Position numbers and translations under genes: made by a program. The notes beneath the pieces were generated by a model. That model was not told the origin of the DNA. It ran no database searches and was given only the letters and a program-made list of their open reading frames with translations. A DNA stretch of 64,000 bases from Flavobacterium urocaniciphilum (GTDB lineage: Bacteria; Bacteroidota; Bacteroidia; Flavobacteriales; Flavobacteriaceae): NCBI RefSeq assembly GCF_900110615.1, contig NZ_FOEI01000002.1:124001-188000 (forward strand), written 5' to 3'. Of the stretch, positions 51,679 to 61,411 are shown piece by piece (the first letter of the stretch is position 1; each line of letters begins with the position of its first letter).

Positions 51679-51900
51679 ATGGCAAAAGAAAAAGGAATTT
51701 ATACAGGAAATATTGAACAAGATGCAGATGGAAATTTTTTCTGTGGTCCATATTTGTTAGATTATAAATTAGTGGTTTCAAAATTTAAAATTGGCGATGA
51801 AGTCAATATTAAAACAATCATTGAAAACCCAAGTGATAAAAGTTATGAGAAGTATCCAAAAAAATCCAATTTGTTTTTCTTGTCGAACTTAAAAGAGTAA
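51679..51900 (+). CDS. Conserved-looking small protein, hypothetical
   Basis: 73 aa, cytoplasmic, charged, beginning MAKEKGIYTGNIEQDADGNFFCGPYLLDYKLV, with a beta-rich pattern that could be a small OB- or SH3-like barrel. It has its own -7 box TACCTTTG and terminator, so it is a monocistronic gene between nrdA and dgt. No family recognised. Confidence 0.72.
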   Translation: MAKEKGIYTGNIEQDADGNFFCGPYLLDYKLVVSKFKIGDEVNIKTIIENPSDKSYEKYPKKSNLFFLSNLKE

Positions 51901-51905
51901 ATTTT

Positions 51906-51933
51906 AAAAGCCTTCATTTCGAAGGCTTTTTCT
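51906..51933 (+). terminator. Terminator after the 73-aa gene
   Basis: AAAAGCCTTC-ATTTC-GAAGGCTTTT, T-run. Confidence 0.88.
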
Positions 51934-51956
51934 TTTGTAAATTATTATCTTCGTAT

Positions 51957-51973
51957 TTCTAAATTCTAAATTC
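51957..51973 (+). repeat. Heptameric tandem repeat (TTCTAAA) upstream of dgt
   Basis: TTCTAAA twice plus a partial third unit, ending 10 bp before the dgt start. A -7-like TATCTTCG lies just upstream at 51946-51953. Confidence 0.6.
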
Positions 51974-51982
51974 TAGTTTTCA

Positions 51983-53329
51983 ATGATGCAATGGGAACAA
52001 TTGTTGTCTTTAAAAAGACAAGGCGATACAAGTAAAAGATTACGTAAGGAACAAGACGATACCCGTTTAGGTTTTGAAGTAGATTACGATAGAATTATTT
52101 TCTCATCAGAATTTCGTTTGCTTCAAGATAAAACGCAAGTTATTCCGCTTTCTAAAACAGATTTTGTTCACACACGCTTAACACACAGCTTGGAAGTTTC
52201 TGTTGTGGGTCGTTCCATTGGAAGATTAGTTGGGAAAAAAGTATTAGAAAAATATCCGCATTTACAAGAAATTCATGGGTATCAATTAAATGATTTTGGT
52301 GCAATTGTTGCCGCAGCATGTTTGTCACACGATATTGGAAATCCGCCTTTCGGACATTCAGGTGAAAAAGCAATTGGCGAATATTTTTCTTCAGGAATCG
52401 GACAAAAATATCAATCGGAACTTTCTGAAAAAGAATGGCAAGATATCGTTGATTTTGAAGGAAATGCAAATGGTTTTTCAATTTTAACATCCAGTAGAGA
52501 AGGCGTAGAAGGTGCGTTACGATTATCCTACGCGACTTTAGGAACATTTATGAAATATCCGAAAGAAAGTTTACCTAAAAAGCCTACTTCAAATATTTGT
52601 GATAAGAAATACGGATTCTTTCAACAAGACAAAAAATTCTTTCAAGAAGTGGCAACTGAATTAGGAATGATTTCTAATAAAACGAATCCAGATGTAGGAT
52701 ATTTTCGTCATCCATTAGCCTTTTTAGTAGAAGCGGCAGATGATATTTGTTATACGATTATCGATTTTGAAGATGGAATTAAACTCGGATTAATAAATGA
52801 AGATTTCGCTTTAGAATATCTTATTAAATTGGTTCAGAAATCTATTGATTCTAAGAAATACCACGAACTAAAAACAAAAGAAGATCGTATCAGTTATTTA
52901 CGTGCTTTGGCTATTGGAAGTCTAATTAATGATGCAGTTTCCATTTTTATGGAAAATGAAACAGCAATTTTAAAAGGTGAATTTTCCGTTTCTTTAATGG
53001 ATAAAAGTCAGTATAAAGCTCAAATTTCAGATATAATAAATATTAGTATTAAAAATATTTATCAATCTAAAGAAGTTATTGAAAAAGAGATTATTGGTTA
53101 TAAAGTTATTCATACTTTATTAGATGTTTTCATCACGGCATATATAAATACTTCGAACAATAAGGCAACTAATCATGATAAATTAATTATGAATATGTTA
53201 CCTGAAAAATACAAAGGAAATAAAGAAACCATGTATGATAAATTGTTGAATATCTGTCAGTTTGTTTCTCTTTTAACGGATGGAAAAGCGATAGAAATTT
53301 TTAAGATAATTAACGCTAATAAATTTTAA
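51983..53329 (+). CDS. dgt: dGTP triphosphohydrolase
   Basis: 448 aa. HD-domain enzyme cleaving dGTP to deoxyguanosine and triphosphate. Motifs: RLTHSLEVSVVGRSIG (first His), CLSHDIGNPPFGHSGEKAI (HD pair), EAADDICYTIIDFEDGIKLG (last Asp). The start is ATG 51983 or 51986 (MMQ); both are plausible. Its position three genes after nrdB puts dNTP production and removal in one neighbourhood. A heptameric repeat sits in its leader. Confidence 0.94.
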   Translation: MMQWEQLLSLKRQGDTSKRLRKEQDDTRLGFEVDYDRIIFSSEFRLLQDKTQVIPLSKTDFVHTRLTHSLEVSVVGRSIGRLVGKKVLEKYPHLQEIHGYQLNDFGAIVAAACLSHDIGNPPFGHSGEKAIGEYFSSGIGQKYQSELSEKEWQDIVDFEGNANGFSILTSSREGVEGALRLSYATLGTFMKYPKESLPKKPTSNICDKKYGFFQQDKKFFQEVATELGMISNKTNPDVGYFRHPLAFLVEAADDICYTIIDFEDGIKLGLINEDFALEYLIKLVQKSIDSKKYHELKTKEDRISYLRALAIGSLINDAVSIFMENETAILKGEFSVSLMDKSQYKAQISDIINISIKNIYQSKEVIEKEIIGYKVIHTLLDVFITAYINTSNNKATNHDKLIMNMLPEKYKGNKETMYDKLLNICQFVSLLTDGKAIEIFKIINANKF

Positions 53330-53416
53330 TATTAACTCATAATTAAAAAATCATCATTTTTCTTTGTTTTTATTTGTAAATTGTTAATTTTGAGGACTTA
53401 ATAAAACCTCAAACTA

Positions 53417-56400
53417 ATGAAAAAACTAGTACTACTTTCTTTGAGTTTAACAGCTTTATTGTTTACTAATTGTAAAAACGAAGAAGCAGTTAAAGAAAAT
53501 AAAGGTGTTGATGTTGATAAAAATAATTCGGTGAGTATTCCTCAAACTGAAAATGAAAAATCAACTCAATTAACTGAATCTACTGCTGATAAAATAGAAA
53601 CAGTATCAAAATCTATTTCTATTATCAATCAACAAATTGCTAAGAATTCTACTGTAAATGCAACTCAGAAAACAAATCCTGAAGTTGAATTGCTTAGAAA
53701 ACAACATGCACAATTTTTAGAAAATAGCCCTTTTAAAAAGTCGCTTTCTTTATCAAAATCTGAAAGAAAAGCAATGGGTATTACTCCTAATAAATATTAC
53801 GAAAGTGAATGGGAGTTAACAATGGATCCTACTTTAGGTCGACCAACTCCTGAAAAATTAAAATCAATTAAAGAAAGTCTTGAAAAACACAGACAAGATG
53901 AATTAGCTTTAGGTAGAGTACCTGGAGACGCTTCTGATAATAATTGGGTTGAAAGAGGACCAACTAATGTTGGAGGTAGAGTTAGAGCCATTATGTTTGA
54001 CCCTAATGATCCTACAACTGAAACCGTTTATGCTGGTGGTGTTAGTGGTGGTCTTTGGAAAAATACAAATATTTCAAATCCAAGTTCAGTTTGGACATTG
54101 GTAAATATACCAGATAATTTAGCCGTTTCATGTATTACTTATGATCCTAATAATACCAATACATTTTATGTAGGAACAGGTGAATCATATGTAGCTGGAG
54201 ATGTAAACGGAGATGGTGTGTGGAAATCTACAAACGGTGGAACAACTTGGACTAAAATTTTTGGTGGAATTACGGGTCCTTCAAACTTCCAATCAAGTTC
54301 AGTTGTAACGGTTAATTCACCAGCTGGAATTGCCGGAAATTATGTATCTGTAGAAACTACAGCTTTTGGTATTTCAATTACTGATCCAATTACTTCAAAT
54401 GTTGTATTAGTTAGTGATGGTACGTCTTCGCCAACAAGTTTAGGATGTAATGCATTAGTAAATGGGAGTAATGTAAATGGGAAAATAGCTTTAATTAGAA
54501 GAGGAAATTGTTCGTTTATTCAAAAAATACAAAATGCACAAGCTGCAGGTGCAATTGCAGTTATTATGATTAATAACGTGCCGGGTACTCCACTTCCAAT
54601 GGGAGGAACAGATACAGGAGGTACGATTACAATTCCATCAGTAATGATTTCTAAACCAGATGGTGATTTAATTGAAGCGGCATTAGCTTCAAATACTGTA
54701 AACGTTACTTTACAGCCTTCAAATGGTGGTATTACAGGATTGGTAGTTCCAGGAAAACAACATATCAACGATATTAAAGTTAGAAACAATAATGGCGTAT
54801 CAGAAATTTATGTAGCTGCCGGTGATGCATTTTATAGTGCGGCAAACTCAACTACATTTCTTGGAGGGCCAGAATTTGGATTATACAAATCGACAGATGG
54901 TGGTTCTAACTGGTCGGAGTTAAATTTACCTTTAACAGTTGGAGCACATAAGCATTGTCCTAATGATATTGCAATCGGTGCTGATAATGAAATTTGGGTT
55001 TCAACTACTAATAGTGTAGTTTATGGTGATGGTGGAGGAATGGTATTCTCTTCAACTGATGGGGTGGTTTTTAATGAAAAATTCACAGTTCCAGGTGGAG
55101 ATAGAACTCAAATTGCTGTTTCTAGAACTACTGCAAATAAAGCATATATTTTAGCTGAAATTGGATCTGGTGTTCAAATGTATAGAACAACTGATGATTT
55201 TGCAACGTATACAAGTTTACCTTTACCTGATGACGCTGATACAGGAATTACTCCTGCCGATTTTACTAGAGGTCAAGCTTTCTATGATTTAATGTTAGAA
55301 GTTGATCCAAATAATGATCAAGTAGTTTATACTGGAGGTATCGATTTGTTTAAAACGACTAATGGAGGTACAAGCTGGACGCAATTCTCTCATTGGTATG
55401 GTGGTTTTGGATTCCAAGAAGTACATTCAGATCAACACACAATGGCTTTTGCAAATGGATCATCAACTAAAATGGCATTTGGAAATGATGGAGGGGTTTA
55501 CTTCTCAAGTAATTCAGGAACAAGTACTACTTCAAGAAATACAGGATTAAATATTACTCAGTTTTATACTGTTGGTGTAGCTCCAACTACAAATGGAATG
55601 ACTGGTGAAAATTTCCTTGGTGGTGCACAAGATAATGGTTCACAAATGCTTTTAAATGCTCCTGCAGGTGCTGGAACAAGTACAGAGGTTCAAGGTGGAG
55701 ATGGTGCGCATGTATTCTTTGATCAAAATAATGTTGGAACTGATAGATATAGAATTACAAATTATGTATATAATCAAAATATTAATTTGTATAACTATGC
55801 TACAAGTACTACTAGGTCTATCAATTCTGAAAGTACAAGTTATGGGTCATTTATTTGTCCAATGGCTTTAGATTCTTCTTTAGATATTTTATATGCAGAT
55901 TATGCTGATACAGGTGCTGCAACTCCGGTATACAGAATTAGAAGATATACAAATTTAAAATCAGGAACAGTTAATAAAACACCGTTAACAAATGCTCTTT
56001 TAACATCAACTGTTACCTCTTTACACGTTTCTAAATATACAACAGCTTCAACTACTTTGTATTTAGGGACTAGAAATGGAAAGCTTCTAAAATTAACAAG
56101 CGCAAATACAACTCCAGTTTGGACAGATATTACAGGGCCTGAATTTGTTGGTAGTATTTCTGATGTGGAATTAGGGGCTTCTGAAAATGAAATTTTTGTT
56201 ACAATGCATAATTATAATGTTGTGAGCATTTGGTATACTACTAATGGTGGTACATCATGGCAAAATAAAGAAGGTAATTTACCGGATTTACCAGTAAAAT
56301 GTATCTTGAAAAATCCATTAAATGCTAATGAAGTTGTTATTGGAACAGAATTAGGAGTTTGGTATACAAATACATTTAATAATGCTTCACCAGTTTGGAA

Positions 56401-56785
56401 TCAATCATATAACGGAATGAGAAATGTAAAAGTTACAGATCTAGATGTTAGAAATGATAACAAACTTTATGCTTCAACATATGGTAGAGGAATTTTCTCT
56501 GGAATGTTTACAAATACAGTTTTATCATCAACTGATTTCTCAACTCAACAAGTAAATATCTATCCAAATCCAACAAATGGAGTGGTGAAAATTAACATAC
56601 CAAATTACTCGAATGATTTAAATGTTAATGTATACGATTTAAATGGTAGAGAAGTTTTAAATCAAAAAGTAGCAAACTTTAATATTGAAAGTACTATTGA
56701 TTTATCAGGACGTGCTTCTGGATTTTACATCTTAAAAATTGAAGGAGAAAATTTAAACTATTCTAAAAAGATTATGTTGAATTAA
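53417..56785 (+). CDS. Large secreted BNR/sortilin-repeat protein with PA domain and T9SS tail
   Basis: 1122 aa. The N-terminal signal ends LLFTNC, a lipobox-like site (Cys19) followed by an acidic, low-complexity stretch. BNR/VPS10-type beta-propeller repeats (NNWVERGPTNVGGRVRAIMFDP; GVWKSTNGGTTW; GLYKSTDGGSNW; DLFKTTNGGTSW; IWYTTNGGTSW) are interrupted by a protease-associated domain (about 310-440; GKIALIRRGNCSFIQKIQNAQAAGAIAVIMINN). The C-terminus is a T9SS sorting domain (VNIYPNPTNGVV). Having both a lipobox and a T9SS tail is unusual. A promoter TTTG-N18-TAATTTTG lies at 53363-53392. Predicted surface-exposed; no catalytic residues seen. Confidence 0.87.
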   Translation: MKKLVLLSLSLTALLFTNCKNEEAVKENKGVDVDKNNSVSIPQTENEKSTQLTESTADKIETVSKSISIINQQIAKNSTVNATQKTNPEVELLRKQHAQFLENSPFKKSLSLSKSERKAMGITPNKYYESEWELTMDPTLGRPTPEKLKSIKESLEKHRQDELALGRVPGDASDNNWVERGPTNVGGRVRAIMFDPNDPTTETVYAGGVSGGLWKNTNISNPSSVWTLVNIPDNLAVSCITYDPNNTNTFYVGTGESYVAGDVNGDGVWKSTNGGTTWTKIFGGITGPSNFQSSSVVTVNSPAGIAGNYVSVETTAFGISITDPITSNVVLVSDGTSSPTSLGCNALVNGSNVNGKIALIRRGNCSFIQKIQNAQAAGAIAVIMINNVPGTPLPMGGTDTGGTITIPSVMISKPDGDLIEAALASNTVNVTLQPSNGGITGLVVPGKQHINDIKVRNNNGVSEIYVAAGDAFYSAANSTTFLGGPEFGLYKSTDGGSNWSELNLPLTVGAHKHCPNDIAIGADNEIWVSTTNSVVYGDGGGMVFSSTDGVVFNEKFTVPGGDRTQIAVSRTTANKAYILAEIGSGVQMYRTTDDFATYTSLPLPDDADTGITPADFTRGQAFYDLMLEVDPNNDQVVYTGGIDLFKTTNGGTSWTQFSHWYGGFGFQEVHSDQHTMAFANGSSTKMAFGNDGGVYFSSNSGTSTTSRNTGLNITQFYTVGVAPTTNGMTGENFLGGAQDNGSQMLLNAPAGAGTSTEVQGGDGAHVFFDQNNVGTDRYRITNYVYNQNINLYNYATSTTRSINSESTSYGSFICPMALDSSLDILYADYADTGAATPVYRIRRYTNLKSGTVNKTPLTNALLTSTVTSLHVSKYTTASTTLYLGTRNGKLLKLTSANTTPVWTDITGPEFVGSISDVELGASENEIFVTMHNYNVVSIWYTTNGGTSWQNKEGNLPDLPVKCILKNPLNANEVVIGTELGVWYTNTFNNASPVWNQSYNGMRNVKVTDLDVRNDNKLYASTYGRGIFSGMFTNTVLSSTDFSTQQVNIYPNPTNGVVKINIPNYSNDLNVNVYDLNGREVLNQKVANFNIESTIDLSGRASGFYILKIEGENLNYSKKIMLN

Positions 56786-56806
56786 TCAATTTCTAGATAA
56801 AATTAA

Positions 56807-56842
56807 AAAACCGTCACTTAAAATTAAAGTGACGGTTTTTTT
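56807..56842. terminator. Bidirectional terminator
   Basis: AAAACCGTCACTT / AAGTGACGGTTTT perfect 13-bp stem, 7-nt loop, T-run; serves the convergent rsmG as well. Confidence 0.9.
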
Positions 56843-57471
56843 TATGCTTTATATTTTAAAGGTAAATAAACTACTTTTTTAGTTTCAAAAAATTCTTCTT
56901 CAAAATAATCGGGTAAATCGAAAAGTTGAACCGTTTGGTAAGCCGATAATTCTTCTGTTAAATCACCGCCTTTTAAATACAAAATTCCATTCTTCATTTC
57001 ATGAGTGGAATTTTTCTTAGTTTTGTCTTTGATCCATTTCACAAAATCGGGCATATTAGTTACGGCACGACTCACAATAAAGTCAAACTCTTCTTTTACT
57101 AATTCCGCTCTTTTTTGTTCTGCTTTTACGTTTTTTAATCCTAATCCTTTTGCAACTTCATTAACCACTTTTATTTTTTTTGCAATTACGTCAATTAAAT
57201 AAAAATCGGTTTCAGGAAACATAATGGCTAACGGAATTCCAGGAAAACCTCCACCAGTTCCAACATCTAAAATTTTTGAACCCGGATTAAATTGGATCAC
57301 TTTTGCTATACCTAATGAATGTAATACGTGTCTGGTATACAATTCTTCAATATCCTTTCTTGAAATTACATTAATTTTTGAATTCCAATCAACGTACAAG
57401 TCGTATAATTTAGAAAATTGTTCTATTTGAGTTTCCGTTAAATCGGGGAAGTATTTTAAAATCAGTTCCAA
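56842..57471 (-). CDS. rsmG: 16S rRNA (guanine-527 N7) methyltransferase RsmG
   Basis: 209 aa, normal length. SAM-binding loop KILDVGTGGGFPGIPLAI. Other family motifs: LYDLYVDWNSKINVISRKDIEELYTRHVLHSLG and ISRAVTNMPDFVKWI-like (IVSRAVTNMP). It methylates the 530 loop of 16S rRNA; loss is known to give low-level streptomycin resistance in other bacteria. On the minus strand a -7 box TATTTTTG (57489-57496) faces the desaturase promoter. Confidence 0.96.
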   Translation of the reverse strand: MELILKYFPDLTETQIEQFSKLYDLYVDWNSKINVISRKDIEELYTRHVLHSLGIAKVIQFNPGSKILDVGTGGGFPGIPLAIMFPETDFYLIDVIAKKIKVVNEVAKGLGLKNVKAEQKRAELVKEEFDFIVSRAVTNMPDFVKWIKDKTKKNSTHEMKNGILYLKGGDLTEELSAYQTVQLFDLPDYFEEEFFETKKVVYLPLKYKA

Positions 57472-57572
57472 AATGTTAAATTTTTCAGCAAAAATACAAT
57501 TTTTATGTCATATGAGTTTTATCATAAAAAGTTTTCAATAAATATTATTACATTTGAACTCTTAAAATTGAA

Positions 57573-58670
57573 ATGAATATGCAAGCGCCAACTTTTTCTA
57601 GATTAGATAAAAATCAGTTCTTTAGAACGTTAAATAAAAGAGTAAACGATTATTTTAAAGAAAATAATATTAAAAAAACAGGTAACTGGAAATTACATGT
57701 AAAAACTATAGTGATGTTTGCTTTATTTTTTACACCATTTTTCTTTATGTTATTTGTAGAAGTTCCATTTTGGGCTTACATTTTAGGTTCTATTGTAATC
57801 GGAATTGGAATGGCTGGTGTTGGTATGAACGTTATGCATGATGGAAATCATGGTTCGTATTCTTCAAAAACATGGTTAAACAAAATTATGGGTGGAAGCA
57901 TCTATATCTTAGCTGGAAATGTTTACAATTGGCAAGTGCAACACAATGTTTTACATCATACTTATACTAATATTCCTGGACACGATGAAGATTTAGATGC
58001 AGGTAGAATCATTCGTTTTACAAAAGAAGCAGAATGGAGTAAAATTCATAAATTCCAACATTATTATTCTATCTTTTTATACGGATTGCTAACGATTAAC
58101 TGGTGTATCACTACCGATTTCAAACAAATGGCTAGTTACATAAAAAGAAAATTATCTTACGGAAGCGAGAAAAAACCAGCTACACTTTGGACAGGTTTAA
58201 TCATTTCTAAATTAATTTATTTTAGTTTCTGGATTGTATTACCTTTAGTTTTTGGAGTTGCTAATTGGTGGACTATTTTAATCGGTTTCTTTGTAATGCA
58301 TTATACAGCAGGATTAATTTTAAGTGTAATTTTCCAATTAGCACATATTTTAGAAGATACGATCAATCCACAACCAAATGAAAATGGTGAAATTGAAAAT
58401 ACTTGGGCCATTCACCAACTATTAACTACTGTAAATTTCGCACCAAAAAATTGGATTGTAAATTGGTATACAGGTGGATTAAATCACCAAATAGAACACC
58501 ATATTTTTCCTAATATTAGTCATATTCATTACGGTAAAATTGCCGAATTAGTAAAACAAACGGCTGCTGAATGTGATTTGCCTTATTTCGAATATAAAAC
58601 GATGAGAAGTGCGGTTATCGCTCACTTCAGGCATTTAAAAAACTTAGGAAAAAACCCTCAATTAGCATAA
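57573..58670 (+). CDS. Membrane fatty acid (acyl-CoA) desaturase
   Basis: 365 aa. Three histidine boxes of membrane-bound front-end desaturases: MHDGNHGSYS (about 90), QHNVLHHTYTN (about 128) and NHQIEHHIFPNISH (about 308). Four membrane helices. It introduces a double bond in acyl chains of lipids; regiospecificity cannot be read from sequence. Start MNMQAP at 57573, alternative ATG at 57579. A -7 box TACATTTG lies at 57549-57556. It ends at a hairpin terminator; the aminotransferase gene follows at 60 nt. Confidence 0.92.
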   Translation: MNMQAPTFSRLDKNQFFRTLNKRVNDYFKENNIKKTGNWKLHVKTIVMFALFFTPFFFMLFVEVPFWAYILGSIVIGIGMAGVGMNVMHDGNHGSYSSKTWLNKIMGGSIYILAGNVYNWQVQHNVLHHTYTNIPGHDEDLDAGRIIRFTKEAEWSKIHKFQHYYSIFLYGLLTINWCITTDFKQMASYIKRKLSYGSEKKPATLWTGLIISKLIYFSFWIVLPLVFGVANWWTILIGFFVMHYTAGLILSVIFQLAHILEDTINPQPNENGEIENTWAIHQLLTTVNFAPKNWIVNWYTGGLNHQIEHHIFPNISHIHYGKIAELVKQTAAECDLPYFEYKTMRSAVIAHFRHLKNLGKNPQLA

Positions 58671-58678
58671 GAAAAAAC

Positions 58679-58703
58679 GAGACGCGATTTATCGCGTTTC
58701 TTC
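58679..58703 (+). terminator. Terminator of the desaturase gene
   Basis: GAGACGCGAT pairs with ATCGCGTTTC (one G-U), tight 2-nt loop, short T-rich tail. Confidence 0.65.
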
Positions 58704-58729
58704 ATTTAAATAATATTTAACGACGCAAC

Positions 58730-59917
58730 ATGAACCACATTTTATCCGAAAGAATTAATAATCTTGCCGTTTCACAAACTTTGGCAATGGCGGCTTTAGC
58801 AAGAGAATTAAAACAGCAAGGAAAAGACATTATCAGTTTAAGTTTAGGTGAGCCTGATTTTAATACACCAGATTTTATTAAAGAGGCGGCAAAACAAGCA
58901 ATCGACGACAATTATTCTACGTATCCACCAGTTGATGGTTATTTAGATTTAAAAGAAGCAATTTGCGCTAAATTCAAACGTGATAATAACTTAAATTATA
59001 CGCCTAACCAAATTGTGGTTTCAACAGGTGCCAAGCAATCATTGTATAATGTTGCACAAGTTATGATTAACAATGGTGATGAGGTTATTTTACCTGCGCC
59101 ATATTGGGTTTCTTATTTCGAAATCATTAAACTTTCTGGTGGAATTCCAGTTGAAGTTCCTACTTCTGTAGATACTAATTTCAAAATTACTCCAGAACAA
59201 TTAGAAGCAGCTATCACACCAAAAACAAAAATGATGTGGTTCAGTTCGCCTTGTAATCCTTCTGGTTCAATTTATAGCAAAGAAGAATTAACAGCATTAG
59301 CGGAAGTTCTAAAAAAATATCCAAACATTTACGTAGTTTCTGATGAAATCTATGAGCACATCAATTATATCGGTGATTATTGCTCTATCGCTTCAATCGA
59401 AGGAATGGAAAATAACACTATTACCGTAAATGGTGTAGCAAAAGCTTTCGCTATGACAGGTTGGAGAATCGGTTATATTGGTGCGCCAGAATTCATCGCA
59501 AAAGCATGTACAAAAATGCAAGGTCAAGTTACAAGTGGTGCGAGTTCTATTGCGCAACGTGCAACAAAGGCAGCTGTTGAAGCAAATCCATCAGCTATTA
59601 AATATATGGTGGACGCTTTCAAAAATAGAAGACAATTGGTATACGGATTACTTTCTGAAATTCCTGGTTTCAAATTAAATATGCCAGAAGGTGCCTTTTA
59701 TTTCTTCCCAGATGTATCGTATTATTTCGGTAAAACCTTAAGAGGAACGGAAATTAAAGACGCTTCAGATTTAGCCATGTATTTATTAGCAGAAGCAAAC
59801 GTAGCAACAGTAACTGGTGACGCTTTCGGAAGTCCGAATTGTTTACGACTTTCGTACGCAACTAGCGAAGAGCAATTGACTGAAGCAATGAAAAGAATCA
59901 AAGACGCATTGTCTTAA
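58730..59917 (+). CDS. Class I PLP-dependent aminotransferase (aspartate aminotransferase type)
   Basis: 395 aa. PLP site: Lys in NGVAKAFAMTGWRIGYIG; Asp/Tyr in VVSDEIYEHINY; SSPCNPSGSIYSKEEL; C-terminal Arg in CLRLSYATSEEQL. N-terminal ISLSLGEPDFNTPDF is typical of the AspC/AspB Ib subgroup. It transaminates aspartate and/or other amino acids with 2-oxoglutarate; substrate preference is not resolvable. It stands alone. Confidence 0.94.
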   Translation: MNHILSERINNLAVSQTLAMAALARELKQQGKDIISLSLGEPDFNTPDFIKEAAKQAIDDNYSTYPPVDGYLDLKEAICAKFKRDNNLNYTPNQIVVSTGAKQSLYNVAQVMINNGDEVILPAPYWVSYFEIIKLSGGIPVEVPTSVDTNFKITPEQLEAAITPKTKMMWFSSPCNPSGSIYSKEELTALAEVLKKYPNIYVVSDEIYEHINYIGDYCSIASIEGMENNTITVNGVAKAFAMTGWRIGYIGAPEFIAKACTKMQGQVTSGASSIAQRATKAAVEANPSAIKYMVDAFKNRRQLVYGLLSEIPGFKLNMPEGAFYFFPDVSYYFGKTLRGTEIKDASDLAMYLLAEANVATVTGDAFGSPNCLRLSYATSEEQLTEAMKRIKDALS

Positions 59918-59925
59918 TATATTTC

Positions 59926-59951
59926 GCCCCTTGGAAACTTGGGGCTTTTTT
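59926..59951 (+). terminator. Terminator of the aminotransferase gene
   Basis: GCCCC-N10-GGGGC hairpin followed by six T. Confidence 0.75.
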
Positions 59952-59963
59952 AATTTAATTTTT

Positions 59964-60061
59964 GGGCGTTCCTCCGATAAATAAAAATATTGCACGGCAT
60001 ATTTTTATTTATCGGAGTCGGGCTTTCCGCAGTACATGGTACTTTGCTTTAATCCCTAACG
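59964..60061 (+). repeat. Structured intergenic element upstream of purT
   Basis: Begins GGGCGTTCC and ends ATCCCTAACG; CGTT and AACG can pair to close the element. Inside: a perfect 19-bp hairpin (59972-59990 with 59999-60017, 8-nt loop), then TCGGGCTTTCCGC, then a small hairpin AGTAC-ATG-GTACT (60031-60043). This is a three-way-junction-like layout. I recall similarly framed elements as recurrent in flavobacteria; that cannot be checked here. Confidence 0.65.
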
Positions 60062-60088
60062 TACATCAATTTTCAAAACACAACTAAA

Positions 60089-61258
60089 ATGAATAAAAAA
60101 ATAGTTTTATTAGGTTCAGGAGAACTAGGAAAAGAATTTGTAATCGCCGCACAACGCATCGGGCAAACTGTAATTGCAGTTGATAGTTACGAAAATGCAC
60201 CCGCAATGCAAGTAGCTCACGGTTTTGAAGTCATTAATATGTTAGACGGTGCCGAATTAGACAGAATCATCGCTAAACATAATCCGGATTTTATCGTTCC
60301 TGAAATTGAAGCCATTCGTACCGAACGTTTTTACGATTATGAAAAACAAGGAATAACGGTTGTGCCTTCTGCAAAAGCAGCCAATTTCACTATGAATCGT
60401 AAAGCCATTCGCGATTTAGCGGCTAAAGAATTAGGATTAAAAACAGCTAATTATCGTTACGCAACTTCTTACGAGGAATTAAAAAGTGGAGTAGAAGCAG
60501 TTGGTATGCCTTGTGTGGTAAAACCATTAATGAGCTCGTCTGGAAAAGGACAATCTACTATAAAATCGGAAGACGATATCGAAAAAGCTTGGAACTACGC
60601 AGTAGAAGGTTCTCGTGGTGATATTGTAGAAGTAATTGTAGAAGCTTTTGTAAAATTTAATTCAGAAATTACCTTATTAACTGTAACTCAAAATAATAAT
60701 TTACCAACGTTGTTCTGTGCGCCAATTGGTCACCGTCAAGAACGTGGCGATTATCAAGAAAGTTGGCAACCAGCAAGAGTTTCAGATAAAGACATTGCTG
60801 AAGCACAAGATATGGCGAGAAAAGTTACTGAAGCTTTAGGTGGTGCTGGACTTTTCGGTGTAGAGTTTTTCTTAGCTGATGATGGTGTGTATTTTTCAGA
60901 ATTATCACCAAGACCACACGATACCGGAATGGTTACGTTAGCCAATACTCAAAATTTCAACGAATTTGAATTGCATTTACGTGCGATTTTAAGTTTACCA
61001 ATTTTCGAAATTACGCAAGAAAGAGCAGGAGCAAGTGCGGTTATTTTAGCTTCTGAAAATTCAGATCATCCTACTTTTACTGGTATTGAAAATGTTGCAG
61101 GTCAACCAAAAACCGATTTCAGATTGTTCGGAAAACCTACTTCTCGACCTTACAGAAGAATGGGTGTTGTGTTAAATTATGATAATTTAGATACACCAAT
61201 CGAAGAAATTGTAGAACGTGCGAAAAAAATTGCTACTTTAGTGACTGTAAATAAATAG
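60089..61258 (+). CDS. purT: Formate-dependent phosphoribosylglycinamide formyltransferase
   Basis: 389 aa ATP-grasp enzyme that makes formyl-GAR from GAR, formate and ATP in purine synthesis. N-terminal [110 protein letters not shown]. The start is 28 nt after the structured element at 59964-60061. A 49-aa lipoprotein gene follows after 3 nt. Confidence 0.96.
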   Translation: MNKKIVLLGSGELGKEFVIAAQRIGQTVIAVDSYENAPAMQVAHGFEVINMLDGAELDRIIAKHNPDFIVPEIEAIRTERFYDYEKQGITVVPSAKAANFTMNRKAIRDLAAKELGLKTANYRYATSYEELKSGVEAVGMPCVVKPLMSSSGKGQSTIKSEDDIEKAWNYAVEGSRGDIVEVIVEAFVKFNSEITLLTVTQNNNLPTLFCAPIGHRQERGDYQESWQPARVSDKDIAEAQDMARKVTEALGGAGLFGVEFFLADDGVYFSELSPRPHDTGMVTLANTQNFNEFELHLRAILSLPIFEITQERAGASAVILASENSDHPTFTGIENVAGQPKTDFRLFGKPTSRPYRRMGVVLNYDNLDTPIEEIVERAKKIATLVTVNK

Positions 61259-61261
61259 ATT

Positions 61262-61411
61262 ATGAAAAAAATAATTGTAGCAGTAGTTTTTGGAAGTTTA
61301 CTTTTAACATCTTGTGGACCAAAACGTATGGGTTGTGGACCTTACAGAAGATGTGAAGTAAAAATGCCAACTAAAATGAATTCAGACAGTAATAAATCTA
61401 AACTTTCATAA
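61262..61411 (+). CDS. Small lipoprotein, 49 aa
   Basis: Translation begins MKKIIVAVVFGSLLLTSC: a short signal peptide and canonical lipobox LTSC (Cys18), then a small Cys-containing tail (GPKRMGCGPYRRC). It lies 3 nt after purT and its stop is directly followed by the next start codon, so it is clearly part of the purT operon by spacing. Function unknown. The two tail cysteines may form a disulfide. Confidence 0.78.
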   Translation: MKKIIVAVVFGSLLLTSCGPKRMGCGPYRRCEVKMPTKMNSDSNKSKLS

